Origin: an uncultured Candidatus Melainabacteria bacterium
GTDB lineage: Bacteria; Cyanobacteriota; Vampirovibrionia; Gastranaerophilales; Gastranaerophilaceae
DNA: 29,092 nucleotides
NCBI GenBank assembly: GCA_934757255.1
Contig: CAKVLL010000024.1
Coordinates: 1 to 29,092, forward strand
Direction: 5' to 3'
Below, one piece after another: positions 1 to 8,600 of this stretch (position 1 is the stretch's first letter; each line of letters starts with the position of its first letter). Below the pieces are notes generated by a model that did no database searches, was not told where the DNA came from, and was given only the letters and a program-made list of their open reading frames with translations. A program made the position numbers and the translations under genes.

Positions 1-33
1 TAACGCTTTCTTTCTTTCACCGCGTTCCTCCAT
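1..33 (-). CDS. N-terminus of a gene leaving the window (possibly recA)
   Basis: An ATG at 33-31 on the minus strand opens 11 codons (MEERGERKKAL) that run off the left edge. The ERKKAL segment is like the first residues of many RecA proteins, which start with a short charged segment ending in KKAL or QKAL before the conserved IEKQFGKG block. That block lies outside the window, so RecA is only a guess. No clear Shine-Dalgarno precedes the ATG. Confidence 0.25.
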   Translation of the reverse strand, partial: MEERGERKKAL

Positions 34-231
34 TCTAATCTGAAAAAATTTTAAAATCAAGTGTTTTTTTTACAATTTTATATAAAAATTTTTTCTCTTT
101 GATAAAACAAAGCAAACCCCAGTAGAATTCTTAATTAAAACAAATTTTAAAATATTTCAAATAAAAGATTTCACAAAAATATACAAACTTTTTATCATAT
201 TTTTTAATAAAAGCCATGACTAATATACAAA

Positions 232-984
232 TTATTTTGCGCAATTCATCAGACGTAATTTTAAAATTCTAGAATTAAAAATTTCCATAAAATTATCACC
301 AAAACCAAGTGCTGTTTTATCGGCTTGTGTTAAATTCTTTAACATTGTTTTAATTGCACCAATATATTTATTAGTAAAATTTGTTTCTTCTTTTATAAAC
401 ATGTGCGAAAGCGTTGGAGGAGTAGAGGGTTCGTTAGGATTCAAAAGATAATTCAACGTAACTGCCAAATCCGTTCTATGCAACCCAAGTAAGCATGCCA
501 TGTACAATTTACCTTCATCCATTTTTTTGAAGAATTTTTGTAAATCAGATAAAAATTCTTGTTTTTTCAACTCTCTTTCTTCAGACGAAAATTTTGTTCT
601 ATTTAGCATATTAAAAATAGGTAAATTTAGCTTTAACTTAAAATTCATGTACTCCAAACCATTTTCGGCACATGCTTTTGCATATTTAGAATCGTCTCCA
701 CCTTCTTGACGAAGATCTATCACGGTATCAATCCCACATTCTTTCAATTCTGATAAAATCGTTCGCGGTTGATTTGCTAACGTAACACCCCTGATTGAAT
801 TAGAATTAATTAAACGAAAATGCGCAATACGAAGATTTTTAATCCTTCCAATATCTATAGAATCAGAACTCCTTACAAATTCATCCGGCATATTTTTGCC
901 AAATTCACTTAACAATCTTGAGTTTTTAGCGCAAAAATTTACGCGATTAACACTTAATGAATTATTTATAGATAAAACTTTCAT
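232..984 (-). CDS. Tyrosine/dual-specificity phosphatase-like protein
   Basis: A 250-residue protein. Residues 63-66 (SIRG), 85-92 (IDTVIDLR) and 164-171 (CLLGLHRT) follow the order of bacterial tyrosine/dual-specificity phosphatases: an R-G/S segment after strand 1, a 'tVIDLR' strand, then the CX5R phosphate-binding loop with C164 and R170. The residue before the cysteine, usually His, is Ala163 here. The family removes phosphate from phosphotyrosine or similar substrates; the substrate cannot be read from the sequence. No signal peptide is evident and no strong Shine-Dalgarno precedes the ATG. The next gene upstream is divergent and the next downstream also lies on the minus strand, 198 bases away. 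The fold is fairly likely; activity is uncertain. Confidence 0.75.
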   Translation of the reverse strand: MKVLSINNSLSVNRVNFCAKNSRLLSEFGKNMPDEFVRSSDSIDIGRIKNLRIAHFRLINSNSIRGVTLANQPRTILSELKECGIDTVIDLRQEGGDDSKYAKACAENGLEYMNFKLKLNLPIFNMLNRTKFSSEERELKKQEFLSDLQKFFKKMDEGKLYMACLLGLHRTDLAVTLNYLLNPNEPSTPPTLSHMFIKEETNFTNKYIGAIKTMLKNLTQADKTALGFGDNFMEIFNSRILKLRLMNCAK

Positions 985-1187
985 ACTAACATAAGTCTTG
1001 TAAAAATATTTTTTGCCAATTTCTATAATTTCATTTTAAAAATCCTCTAATTAAAAATCAAGCTATACCTTAATTTCAAACCCATCATGTAACGTTTTGT
1101 AACAATACATAGAAAAACATTAAAGTTTTTATAAAAAATGCCGATATAGATAGTGTAAAGAAAAGCAAAACAATAAGGAGTAGAAAA

Positions 1188-1574
1188 ATGGCAGATGGAA
1201 TTGGAAGACTTTCAGGATATGGTAACTATGGTGTTGGCGGTTACATGCCTCAAAGAAAAAGAGATGATGTATCAAAAGAAGGCCAACAACAAGAACAAGT
1301 TTTAAACAACAATCATGCAGAAACTCAAGTTGACCCTTCAAAGGTTATGGATTTTCTAGCTAACAACAACTTCTTTGTTGCGCAAGCTGCACAAAAAGAA
1401 GTTACAGATGTAAATGGTGCAGCTGAAGTAGATGCAGCTACTCAAGATAGAGTTGCCGGTTATATGGAACAATTTGAAATGATTTATGGAATTGTTCAAG
1501 AAGAATTCGGCGAAGAATTAGCACCTGCCGTTATGGATATCGTAATGGATAAACTAATGGGTATGGCCGAATAA
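1188..1574 (+). CDS. Small protein of unknown function
   Basis: A 128-residue protein I do not recognise. It is preceded by AAGGAG seven bases before the ATG and followed by a strong terminator, so it is a real, probably monocistronic and well-expressed gene. The first 25 residues are rich in Gly and Tyr. Residues 25-50 are polar and Gln/Asn-rich. The rest looks helical, with an acidic Met-rich tail. There is no signal peptide or membrane segment and no recognised catalytic motif. I judge it a lineage-specific soluble protein, but that is inference. Confidence 0.8.
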   Translation: MADGIGRLSGYGNYGVGGYMPQRKRDDVSKEGQQQEQVLNNNHAETQVDPSKVMDFLANNNFFVAQAAQKEVTDVNGAAEVDAATQDRVAGYMEQFEMIYGIVQEEFGEELAPAVMDIVMDKLMGMAE

Positions 1575-1616
1575 TAAATTTCTCTTTTTCTTTTATTTTT
1601 CTACACTAATCTTTAT

Positions 1617-1652
1617 AAAGCTGATTTTTAAATAGAATCAGCTTTTTATTTT
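1617..1652 (+). terminator. Rho-independent terminator
   Basis: The 10-base arm AAAGCTGATT (1617-1626) pairs perfectly with AATCAGCTTT (1636-1645) across a 9-base loop and runs into a T-rich tract. It lies 43 bases after the stop of the small gene at 1188-1574 and ends that transcript. The A-rich left flank could also let it act on transcripts from the HExxH gene coming the other way. Confidence 0.85.
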
Positions 1653-1683
1653 TGTGTTTCAAGTTATATCGATACTAAAAATG

Positions 1684-2748
1684 TTATTTACTTTTCGATT
1701 TGAAATCCCCGCCTAGATAATCAAATAGCTTTTCTTCTTCTGGTGAAAGTCCTTCTAATATCTTTTTCACATATAATTCACAATGAACTTCAAGCGCGTA
1801 TTTGCCGGATGCGTATTCAGAAACGCCATTTGCTATTTCTTGCATTTCTTCCGGTATCATTTTTGTCTTAAATACCAATGTATTTGGTTGAGTCGTATGC
1901 AATATCTCATGAATAATTATATGTTTTAAATCCATATCATAGTTATCATTATCTGGATTTAAACTTATAATTACTTCTTTTCCTCGGCTTGAGTCAGTCG
2001 ACCAACCACTGAACAGATCTACTTGTTCATTTGCTATAATATATTTTGGAATTTTAATATTATTTTCATTTAAAATTTGAAAAGCTTTTCTGCAACTCTG
2101 AGCAAATTCAATGTTATTATCACAAAGCAATTCTTCTATGCCATATTTTTGTTGCAGTTCCTGTTTAATTTTTAGAACTGTCGGATCAGTATCCTTTTTA
2201 GAGATTATTTTTATTAAAGGAATAATTTTATCAGCAGTTTGAATTTCTTTATCATTTAACAAATCATCTAATTCAGCACTAAAATCTTGTTTATCAATTC
2301 TTTCTTTAAGATTTAATTTATCATCATACATTAAATTTGTATAACTATCTAAAATTCTCAACATAACACATTGTAAATTAAAATCAATATCTTCCTTAGA
2401 GTTATTAAAATTAATATCCTGTATTAAATCCGTTTTATTCTTGGTTTTACATTCATCATAATAATTTTTTTCTAAAAATTTAACTAAATTTTTTTTATAG
2501 GAATCCAAATCACCTGATTCTCTAGAAAGAATAACATCGTTTAAAGTTATTTCTTCAGGTTTCGAAGTTTTAGCTAATAATCCTGCGAGAATTCCACCCA
2601 AAACCACTCCAGTTTTAGGCAAAACCTTTTTTGAACTAATTTCCAAAGTATCATTAGCAAGCTTCAGCGCAAACTTTGCAGGATTAGCTTGAAAAGTTAA
2701 AAATTGTTTTTGATTTTGAATAGGAGAAAAATATATATTTGTAATCAT
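1684..2748 (-). CDS. Putative HExxH metallopeptidase-like protein
   Basis: A 354-residue protein. The clearest motif is HEILH at residues 280-284 inside 'DLKHIIIHEILHTTQ', the zincin-type HExxH helix where two His bind zinc and Glu is the catalytic base. Glu311 in GVSEYA or Glu320 could be a third ligand. Residues 19-23 (FQANP) belong to a short N-terminal segment that I associate with Gastranaerophilales proteins of unknown role. Residues 45-60 form a Gly/Leu hydrophobic stretch that may touch the membrane. No classical signal peptide is seen. A peptidase role is plausible but unproven. No Shine-Dalgarno precedes the start. Confidence 0.65.
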   Translation of the reverse strand: MITNIYFSPIQNQKQFLTFQANPAKFALKLANDTLEISSKKVLPKTGVVLGGILAGLLAKTSKPEEITLNDVILSRESGDLDSYKKNLVKFLEKNYYDECKTKNKTDLIQDINFNNSKEDIDFNLQCVMLRILDSYTNLMYDDKLNLKERIDKQDFSAELDDLLNDKEIQTADKIIPLIKIISKKDTDPTVLKIKQELQQKYGIEELLCDNNIEFAQSCRKAFQILNENNIKIPKYIIANEQVDLFSGWSTDSSRGKEVIISLNPDNDNYDMDLKHIIIHEILHTTQPNTLVFKTKMIPEEMQEIANGVSEYASGKYALEVHCELYVKKILEGLSPEEEKLFDYLGGDFKSKSK

Positions 2749-2933
2749 ACATTCTGTAAAACCGATGAATAAAAATTTTTGCCCATTCTTAACAAAATTT
2801 TACAACAACAGACAAAATACAGGCGGTGAGTTAAACCGCAAAGCGATTTGAGTTTTATAATCAATTTTGATTTTGTTTTATAAAACCCTCTCCCTAGCCC
2901 TATCTTGAATTATTCGGACAAGCATAACATTAC

Positions 2934-2970
2934 AATAACAACAAATCCTTACGGATTTTATTTGTTATTT
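2934..2970. repeat. Imperfect hairpin
   Basis: AAATCC pairs with GGATTT around a TTAC loop. Beyond a small internal loop, AATAACAA pairs with TTGTTATT. No T tract follows directly, so a terminator role is doubtful. It sits at the left edge of the gene-free region. Confidence 0.55.
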
Positions 2971-3051
2971 TCATGTTATTTACTCTTACGATCTTACGTC
3001 CTACCGAAAATCCGCTCTCCCAAGGCACTACTATCCATGATAAATTTCATC

Positions 3052-3075
3052 AAATGAACGACAATCGCGCCGCGA
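3052..3075 (+). repeat. Left arm of 24-bp inverted repeat
   Basis: These 24 bases, with a GC-rich core (ATCGCGCCGCGA), are the exact reverse complement of 3561-3584. The arms are much more GC-rich than their surroundings and are 485 bases apart, as expected of the terminal repeats of a small mobile element or of a very long hairpin. Confidence 0.85.
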
Positions 3076-3416
3076 ACGTGCGTGCGAACATGGAATGTGA
3101 CTTTGAGGCAAGCTTGTATAGAAAAAATGAAATATTGAATTTTACTTATACTTGCCGACAAAATATTTACGTGCATAGCACCGATAGTGAGCGTAAGAGT
3201 GCAAGCTCTGCTTGCTATTTAGCCATTTTATTAAACGCTCGTAAGAGCGTAGGAAGCGGTAGCGTGTTTTTTCTTTCTTTTGGTACTTTTCTGGGGTAAA
3301 TACTTTCAGCTTGTAGGTACGCTTACCAACTTGGAAGTAAAGTGAGAAATCTTTATCTCGCAACAAAAGAGAAAGAAAAGGACATTTCAAAAAACTTTTT
3401 ATTTCAAAATAGTTCT

Positions 3417-3459
3417 CTTACTTTTTCTTCTTTTTTGCGATAAAAGAAGAAAAAGTAAG
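3417..3459. repeat. 18-bp perfect stem-loop
   Basis: The arm 3417-3434, a run of C and T beginning CTTACTTTTT, pairs perfectly with 3442-3459 across a 7-base loop TTGCGAT. No gene is adjacent on either side, so this is not an obvious terminator. It lies inside the span bracketed by the 24-bp inverted repeat. Confidence 0.8.
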
Positions 3460-3560
3460 CAAAAAGAAGAAACTACGCACTGTTTCCTACAACCTTATGG
3501 TTGTTAAATCAAATAGATGTTTGCGGATAAACTCACACTTTCACGCTCGCTAAAAAACGC

Positions 3561-3584
3561 TCGCGGCGCGATTGTCGTTCATTT
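3561..3584 (-). repeat. Right arm of 24-bp inverted repeat
   Basis: Exact reverse complement of 3052-3075 over all 24 bases (core TCGCGGCGCGAT). See the left arm. Confidence 0.85.
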
Positions 3585-3747
3585 TTAGTTTTGACTCAAT
3601 GTTTGCAATATAACTATATTGATTTTATTCTGTTTTAAAAATTTTTCTAAAACTTATCTTGGACAATAGTGTCTCCCAAGGAGAGAGAAAAACCAAGATG
3701 CGTTAATATTTAAACAATACAATATTTTAATTATTAAAAAAGACAAC

Positions 3748-3763
3748 ATATCGAACGCGATAT
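3748..3763. promoter_or_regulatory. Palindrome upstream of HEPN/MNT pair
   Basis: ATATCG and CGATAT flank AACG, 36 bases before the HEPN gene start. Toxin-antitoxin-like pairs are often autoregulated, so this could be an operator. Its only support is symmetry and position. Confidence 0.3.
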
Positions 3764-3798
3764 TTGATTTTTTCAATAATAAATGCTATTTTAGGTAT

Positions 3799-4197
3799 AT
3801 GGAAATTTTAGATATTACGCCTTTTGAAAAAACATTAACAAGCTTAGAATCAATTTTAAACAGGTACGAAAAAGACAATTTCGATATTGATATTAGATAT
3901 GCAGTTATACAAAGATTTGAATACACATATTCACTTGCGTTAAAAATGATAATACGCTTTATTAATATGCAATCACCGGAAACATTACCGGATATGACGT
4001 TTAATGAAACTATACGCAAAGCTAACAAATTTAGTTTGCTTAAAAATAATTTAGAAAAATGGACCGAATATAGGCAAAAATGCAATTCTACATCACATAC
4101 TTATGACGAAAGAGTTGCAATTGAAGTCGTATCGGTAATTCCTGATTTTAAAAATGAAGCTGAATTTTTATTAGCACAATTAAAGAAAAATTTATGA
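3799..4197 (+). CDS. HI0074-type HEPN protein (nucleotidyltransferase partner)
   Basis: A 132-residue all-helical protein of the HI0074 family. Diagnostic segments are residues 35-50 (AVIQRFEYTYSLALKM), matching the family's first helix, and 88-104 (KWTEYRQKCNSTSHTYDE), matching 'W..yR..RN.TSHTYDE'. HI0074 proteins pair with a minimal nucleotidyltransferase, and related HEPN/MNT pairs are type VII toxin-antitoxin systems in which HEPN is an RNase and MNT modifies it. The usual catalytic Arg of R-x4-6-H is Cys95 here, with His100 kept. The stop overlaps the start of the next gene (ATGA), so the two are translationally coupled. No strong Shine-Dalgarno is seen. Confidence 0.88.
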   Translation: MEILDITPFEKTLTSLESILNRYEKDNFDIDIRYAVIQRFEYTYSLALKMIIRFINMQSPETLPDMTFNETIRKANKFSLLKNNLEKWTEYRQKCNSTSHTYDERVAIEVVSVIPDFKNEAEFLLAQLKKNL

Positions 4198-4481
4198 TTG
4201 ATTTAGAAAAAAAATACCTTGATTTTGTAAAACAAACTATTGCAAGTTATTTGAAAGATTATAAACTCTATATTTTTGGTTCAAGAACTAAAAATAAAGC
4301 AAAAGAGTATTCTGATATAGATCTTGCAATTGATTCGACAGAATTAACCCCGGAAATAAAATCCAAAATCGAAGCCTTTTTTAAAGATTCAACACTTCCG
4401 TACGAAGTAGATATCATTGATTTGAATAATATCACTGAGAGTTTTAAACAATTGATAAAAGAAGACTTGATAAAAATATAA
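4194..4481 (+). CDS. Minimal nucleotidyltransferase (MNT, HI0073-type)
   Basis: A 95-residue protein with the nucleotidyltransferase signature GSRTKNKAKEYSDID: Gly29-Ser30, ten residues, then Asp41-x-Asp43. The third carboxylate is likely Asp73 in EVDIIDL. These residues bind metal and NTP. MNT proteins of this size act with a HEPN partner; in characterised pairs they AMPylate the HEPN protein and neutralise it. The start ATG overlaps the stop of the HEPN gene by four bases. The fold is secure. Whether this pair is a toxin-antitoxin system or an older HI0073/HI0074-like complex of unclear role cannot be decided here. Confidence 0.9.
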   Translation: MIDLEKKYLDFVKQTIASYLKDYKLYIFGSRTKNKAKEYSDIDLAIDSTELTPEIKSKIEAFFKDSTLPYEVDIIDLNNITESFKQLIKEDLIKI

Positions 4482-4504
4482 AAAAAGAGAGCCTGAACGG
4501 CTCT
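4480..4504 (-). terminator. Terminator read on the minus strand
   Basis: AGAGCC (4488-4493) pairs with GGCTCT (4499-4504) around TGAAC. Read on the minus strand the hairpin is followed by a run of T. It would end transcripts from the unknown gene at 4739-5377 and abuts the stop of the MNT gene. Confidence 0.55.
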
Positions 4505-4625
4505 TGGAATTAAGAATAGCTGGAAGTATGAAAAAGATTTAATATACTTATATTTAACTCCGCTTAAGGTTGTGACGCTATTCAACAAGTTGGCAATTCA
4601 GCATTACCCAAATGGGGAATATTAA
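4497..4625 (+). pseudogene. Possible decayed coding fragment
   Basis: A 42-codon open stretch with no start codon ends at TAA 4623-4625. Its translation includes WKYEKDLIYLYLTPLKVVT and LAIQHYPNGEY, which look protein-like; 'YLTP' motifs occur in PD-(D/E)XK nuclease-like proteins. With no start, ribosome binding site or partner, it is at best the tail of a dead gene. Low confidence. Confidence 0.2.
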
Positions 4626-4637
4626 TATAAAAACAAT

Positions 4638-4674
4638 AAAAGGTGGGAACCGCTTACGCTTTTCCCACCCTACG
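4638..4674 (-). repeat. REP-like palindrome, copy 1
   Basis: Self-complementary repeat with arms GGTGGGAA and TTCCCACC around a CGCTTACGC centre, ending in CCTACG. It is the reverse complement of the copy at 15684-15718 with a single mismatch over 35 bases. A degenerate third copy is at 16363-16399. All three are intergenic. Confidence 0.85.
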
Positions 4675-4738
4675 TCTACGTCTTATGTTTTTGTTCCAAC
4701 AGACAGACCAACAGCCCTACTTTGCACATTACTACATT

Positions 4739-5377
4739 CTAATGATTTTTGTTAAAAAGAGAAGAAAATTTATCTAATATAGTAGGAGCAAGCATTGCAA
4801 CATTCTCGTTAGCTGTTTCTACCGGTTTTACATTAGCTGGTTCTCTATATTTACGCATAAAGTTTTTAAAATTTTCAATACCACTTGTGCTTGTATCTGA
4901 AGAACATGCAATCTCTTTAGGACTATAGTGAGGATATTCAAGTTTTACGACTTTAAAATCTTTCGCCCAAGGATTATAATAAGCTTGATATGCAATCTTA
5001 TTTTTTAGATCTGCTATCCTAACTGATGAACCAATGTTTTCATTAGCTTTAAAAAAAGAAAAGAGCTTATCTTGATTAACAATATCCCAAGTTGGATCTA
5101 GTTGCTGAACATGTTTAATACTCTTAGATTTATCACTATAAATACCTACTTGCGTATTCTTTTCAAAATCATTAACTGCTGTGTAGTGAGTTCCATTTTT
5201 TTGATTTGACCGAGTTATCATACGGAAAGGTTTGCCATTCTTGGTTGATAATAAACATCTTTGTCCTTCTGGATTTACATGTTCATAAACTGCTTTTCCA
5301 CCCTTTTCTGCAATTTTCTTCCCATTTTTCATCACATAATCAATTGAACTACCATAAACCTTTACTAATAAACTCAT
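4739..5377 (-). CDS. Protein of unknown function
   Basis: A 212-residue protein I do not recognise. AAAGGGTG lies six bases before the ATG, so translation is well supported. The N-terminal half is rich in Lys, Gly and Tyr with short beta-type stretches (YVMKNGKKIAEKGGKAVYEH). A charged middle contains DLKNKIAYQAYYNPWAKDF, and the C-terminal 50 residues look disordered. There is no signal peptide or membrane helix. It is a single gene between two terminators. A GTCCC pentanucleotide repeat lies just upstream of a possible promoter, which hints at variable expression. Confidence 0.75.
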   Translation of the reverse strand: MSLLVKVYGSSIDYVMKNGKKIAEKGGKAVYEHVNPEGQRCLLSTKNGKPFRMITRSNQKNGTHYTAVNDFEKNTQVGIYSDKSKSIKHVQQLDPTWDIVNQDKLFSFFKANENIGSSVRIADLKNKIAYQAYYNPWAKDFKVVKLEYPHYSPKEIACSSDTSTSGIENFKNFMRKYREPANVKPVETANENVAMLAPTILDKFSSLFNKNH

Positions 5378-5439
5378 TTTTTCACCCTTTCATATTTGGT
5401 TGCTTAATTAATCTTTTATACATTTACAAAGTTTGCGGA

Positions 5440-5468
5440 ATAATAAAAATTGCGCACTCAAGACACAA
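5440..5468 (-). promoter_or_regulatory. Candidate promoter of the 4739-5377 gene
   Basis: On the minus strand, TTGTGT (5468-5463), 17 bases, then TATTAT (5445-5440). The predicted transcript would have a leader of about 55 bases. A GTCCC repeat lies 8 bases upstream of the -35. In such AT-rich DNA the match could be chance. Confidence 0.4.
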
Positions 5469-5472
5469 TTTA

Positions 5473-5497
5473 GTCCGTCCCGTCCCGTCCCGTCCCG
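5473..5497. repeat. GTCCC pentanucleotide tandem repeat
   Basis: Four perfect GTCCC units at 5477-5496 flanked by partial units (GTCC before, GT after). It is strongly GC-rich in an AT-rich gap. A short tandem repeat of this kind can change length by slippage. Confidence 0.9.
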
Positions 5498-5593
5498 TAG
5501 GGCATTATGACAGTGTTTGAGGCAAATGTAAAGAATTTTATTTTTGCTTAACATTTGATAACATTTCGTTACAAAAAAGGTGGAGTGAGCTCA

Positions 5594-5634
5594 AAAAACA
5601 TAGCCTTGTTCATTCTGAACAAGGCTATGTTTTT
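5594..5634. terminator. Bidirectional terminator after the autotransporter gene
   Basis: A 19-bp perfect stem (5594-5612 with 5616-5634) around TTC, with AAAAACATAGCC at one end and GGCTATGTTTTT at the other. It gives a T tract on either strand and lies 14 bases beyond the autotransporter stop. It separates that gene from the next minus-strand gene. Confidence 0.93.
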
Positions 5635-5647
5635 AATTATTTTTTTA

Positions 5648-8600
5648 CTATTTACCCAACTTAATATTCAAACCTAATTGGAAACCAACACCGGTTCTAC
5701 CAACATTCCTGAATACTGTTTGGAAATAGCCTGAGAATCTGTCCGTAAAACGTTTTGTAAAACCAAAACCGTATTGAATATATCCTCTATCCATATATAA
5801 ATGAGGAAGGCTTACATTTCCGGCTCTACCATCAACCGCGCCATTCAAATTATACATATACTGTAATGTTGCATAAATACTGAATGTTTCTTTTTCCCAA
5901 ATCAAGTTCAAGCCAGGGGCTAAATTGATACCATTCAGAGTTCCTGACATCATACCCATTTGACCAAAATCAGTGTGCCAATTTTGTTGACCAAAGAAAT
6001 TGTATGCAAGCATTAAGTTAGGTTGCAACACCCAATCTCTGTGTAAACGTAAGTTATATGCACCCTTTGCAGAAGCACCGGCAAAATAATTGAACGTATT
6101 ATCAGTATGACCTGCTATATCCATGCTGTTTTGGTAAACACCACCATAGATTAACCCACCTAATACAAAATTATCTTTATACCAAGTTCCCAAGAAACCG
6201 GCTTGACCACCATTTTGGTAAGCACCCATGCCGGCAAAATATTGGTGAGCGCCGTTATATCCAATATAAGCTGTTGGCATGAATTTCCAACCATTTTTCA
6301 AATCCTTTAAGCCAAAATCAGCACCGATAATTGTACCATAAGCATTGTTACCAACTCGGCTCAAGCCCTGTGACATTTGTAAAGTTTCAAATGTTCCATA
6401 CATTCTGTACCAAAGTCCACCATCTTTTTTAGAATACTGATATGGTGCGTAAACAGGGTTTGCAGAAGCTAATCTATTTATCATTGCACCATTATCAACT
6501 AAATCATAATCCTTAAAGCTTGGTAAAAGCATTGAATGATTAAACAACATATCATCAATTGCAAGTTGGTTCATGTATTGAGTCAATGTTGTTACTTGAC
6601 CTCTATATACTTGTGGATTAAATCTCGTTAAGTTTAATTCATAATTACCTGTCATTCCACCATGATTGTTTAATTGATACCAACCAATTGGAGTGAAAGT
6701 TTCTTTTTTAGTAGCAGTAAGTTGGACGTTTGGAGAAATATTGCTAAATTTAAAGACATTATCTAGTTTTAAATCTCTATCAATCGGTGCTTGCCATCCG
6801 AAAATATCACCAGCCAAAGTCCAATCTTCAATATTTATTGTACCATTGCCCACAAGGTTGTCACCAACAAATCTGTCTGTTCCGTGTTCACCTTGAGCAT
6901 TACTTCTACCTAAAACGTCAATAGTAAAATTATTTGTACCATTAACATTAATATCTGTAATATTATAATCTGCCATTCCGCTGTTCATAGCACCAAATCT
7001 ACTACCGTCAGCCATAGCCATACTATCTAAAAATGTGTTAGAAGTTCCATTTGCCTCTGACGTCACCAAAAATTGAGAAGTGCTGTCGAGATTCAAAATA
7101 CCGCCGGTTACAGCAGAAGAGTCGCCCAACTTCAAAGTAGAATTATTTAAAATATTGAGTGTGCCGCCAGTTTGTGAATAGTAAGCTTTATTTCCGCCAT
7201 TTTGAGTAGATTTATCACCTGTAACTAACGTATAGCCATCAAGATTAAACGTTCCATCTTGAACAAGTTGAATATCACCGTTTACAATATCTTTTGTATT
7301 GTCATCCAAATTCACGGTAGAATTATTTCCGACAACAAGCAAACCACCATGAGCGATATTTAAATTAGCGGTCTTATCAACTAGTATATTACTTATTGAA
7401 AGATTTGAGTTTGTATTACCATCACCAATATTCAAATCACCAACAAATTTTGTATCATTTATCTGTGATGTTATTGTATTAGCAATTAAATTACCGTTTG
7501 CATCAGCTCTTCCGCCTGCAACATTGATTGTACCTTTTAAATCACCTGTTTGGTTTGATAAATCCAAATCAGAACTGTTTAAAATATTTACAATTCCATT
7601 CGTATTATTTAAACTAATTAAATTTAATTTAGCGCCATTTGTAGCAGTCAATCTTCCTGTATTTGCAACTATTGCATCTTGAACTAAACCACCGTTTGTT
7701 ATAAAACTTCCTGAATTCTCAAGTCCTGCACTTGCATCGCTGAATTTAACAGTACCACTATTATTTACAGTACCTTTATTTTCCATTTTTGCGCCATTTG
7801 CACTAACATCAATCACAGAATTTCTTTCATTGACAATGTTTGCACCTGCATTATTAGTAAGAACTTTATTTACAGTTATTATACCGGAATTCTTATTTGT
7901 AATATTTTTATTATTAATCAATTCATTAGCGACACTAATTGTACTTGAGTTTATCACCGAACCTGTATTTGTCAAATCTTTTGTAATATCAAGCACTCCT
8001 GAATTTGTAAAATTACCTGAAACATTCATTATAGCTTGTGAAATATTACCTGAATTTGTACCATTTACAACATTTAATTCTGAATCAACTCCACCGGTAA
8101 TATCCGCAGAATTTATAAAACTACCGGTTGAAGTTATTTTCTTATCGTTTATAAAATTACCGTCAATCGTAATATCTTTTTGAGAAATTTCTCCGGAATT
8201 GCTTCCACCACCAATAATCAAATTTCCATTGCCTAAAAACTTTCCAACATTTGTTAAAGAAGTATTAGCAATTATTTTATTATCATTGATAATTTGAGAA
8301 TTATTCTGAATAGTATCAGCCACAATATTTCCAGTATTATTTAAATTTCCGTAATTTATAATATTAGAAATAGAGCTTGATTCCTTACCAATATTGCCAA
8401 TATTATTAAATGTTCCTGAAGCAAAAGTTACATCTGATTGCAGAATATCTCCACTATTAGATCCACCGTTTAAAGTTAATTTTCCTACTCCATCAATTGT
8501 ATTACCGCTTGCTAAAGAAAAATCGGAATTATTTATCTCTAACTCGCCATTATTGGTATAATTATCTTTAATGTAAACAGAACCACCCTTTATTGAACCT

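Larger units (their letters stand above)
2749..3798. other. Gene-free, hairpin-rich region
   Basis: More than 1 kb between the HExxH gene and the HEPN/MNT pair. Short ORFs occur on both strands (for example 2973-3299) but have no ribosome binding sites and no protein-like composition, and they overlap each other. The region holds a hairpin at 2934-2970, a 24-bp inverted repeat pair at 3052-3075 and 3561-3584, small hairpins at 3201-3215, 3235-3250 and 3489-3504, an 18-bp perfect stem at 3417-3459, and a CTCTCC-type palindrome near 3670-3690. It looks like a decayed or non-coding mobile element. Confidence 0.6.

Noticed and set aside
2973..3390. ORFs of 108, 60 and 82 codons on both strands
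   Set aside because: They overlap each other, have no ribosome binding site, contain the inverted repeat and hairpins, and their composition is not protein-like.
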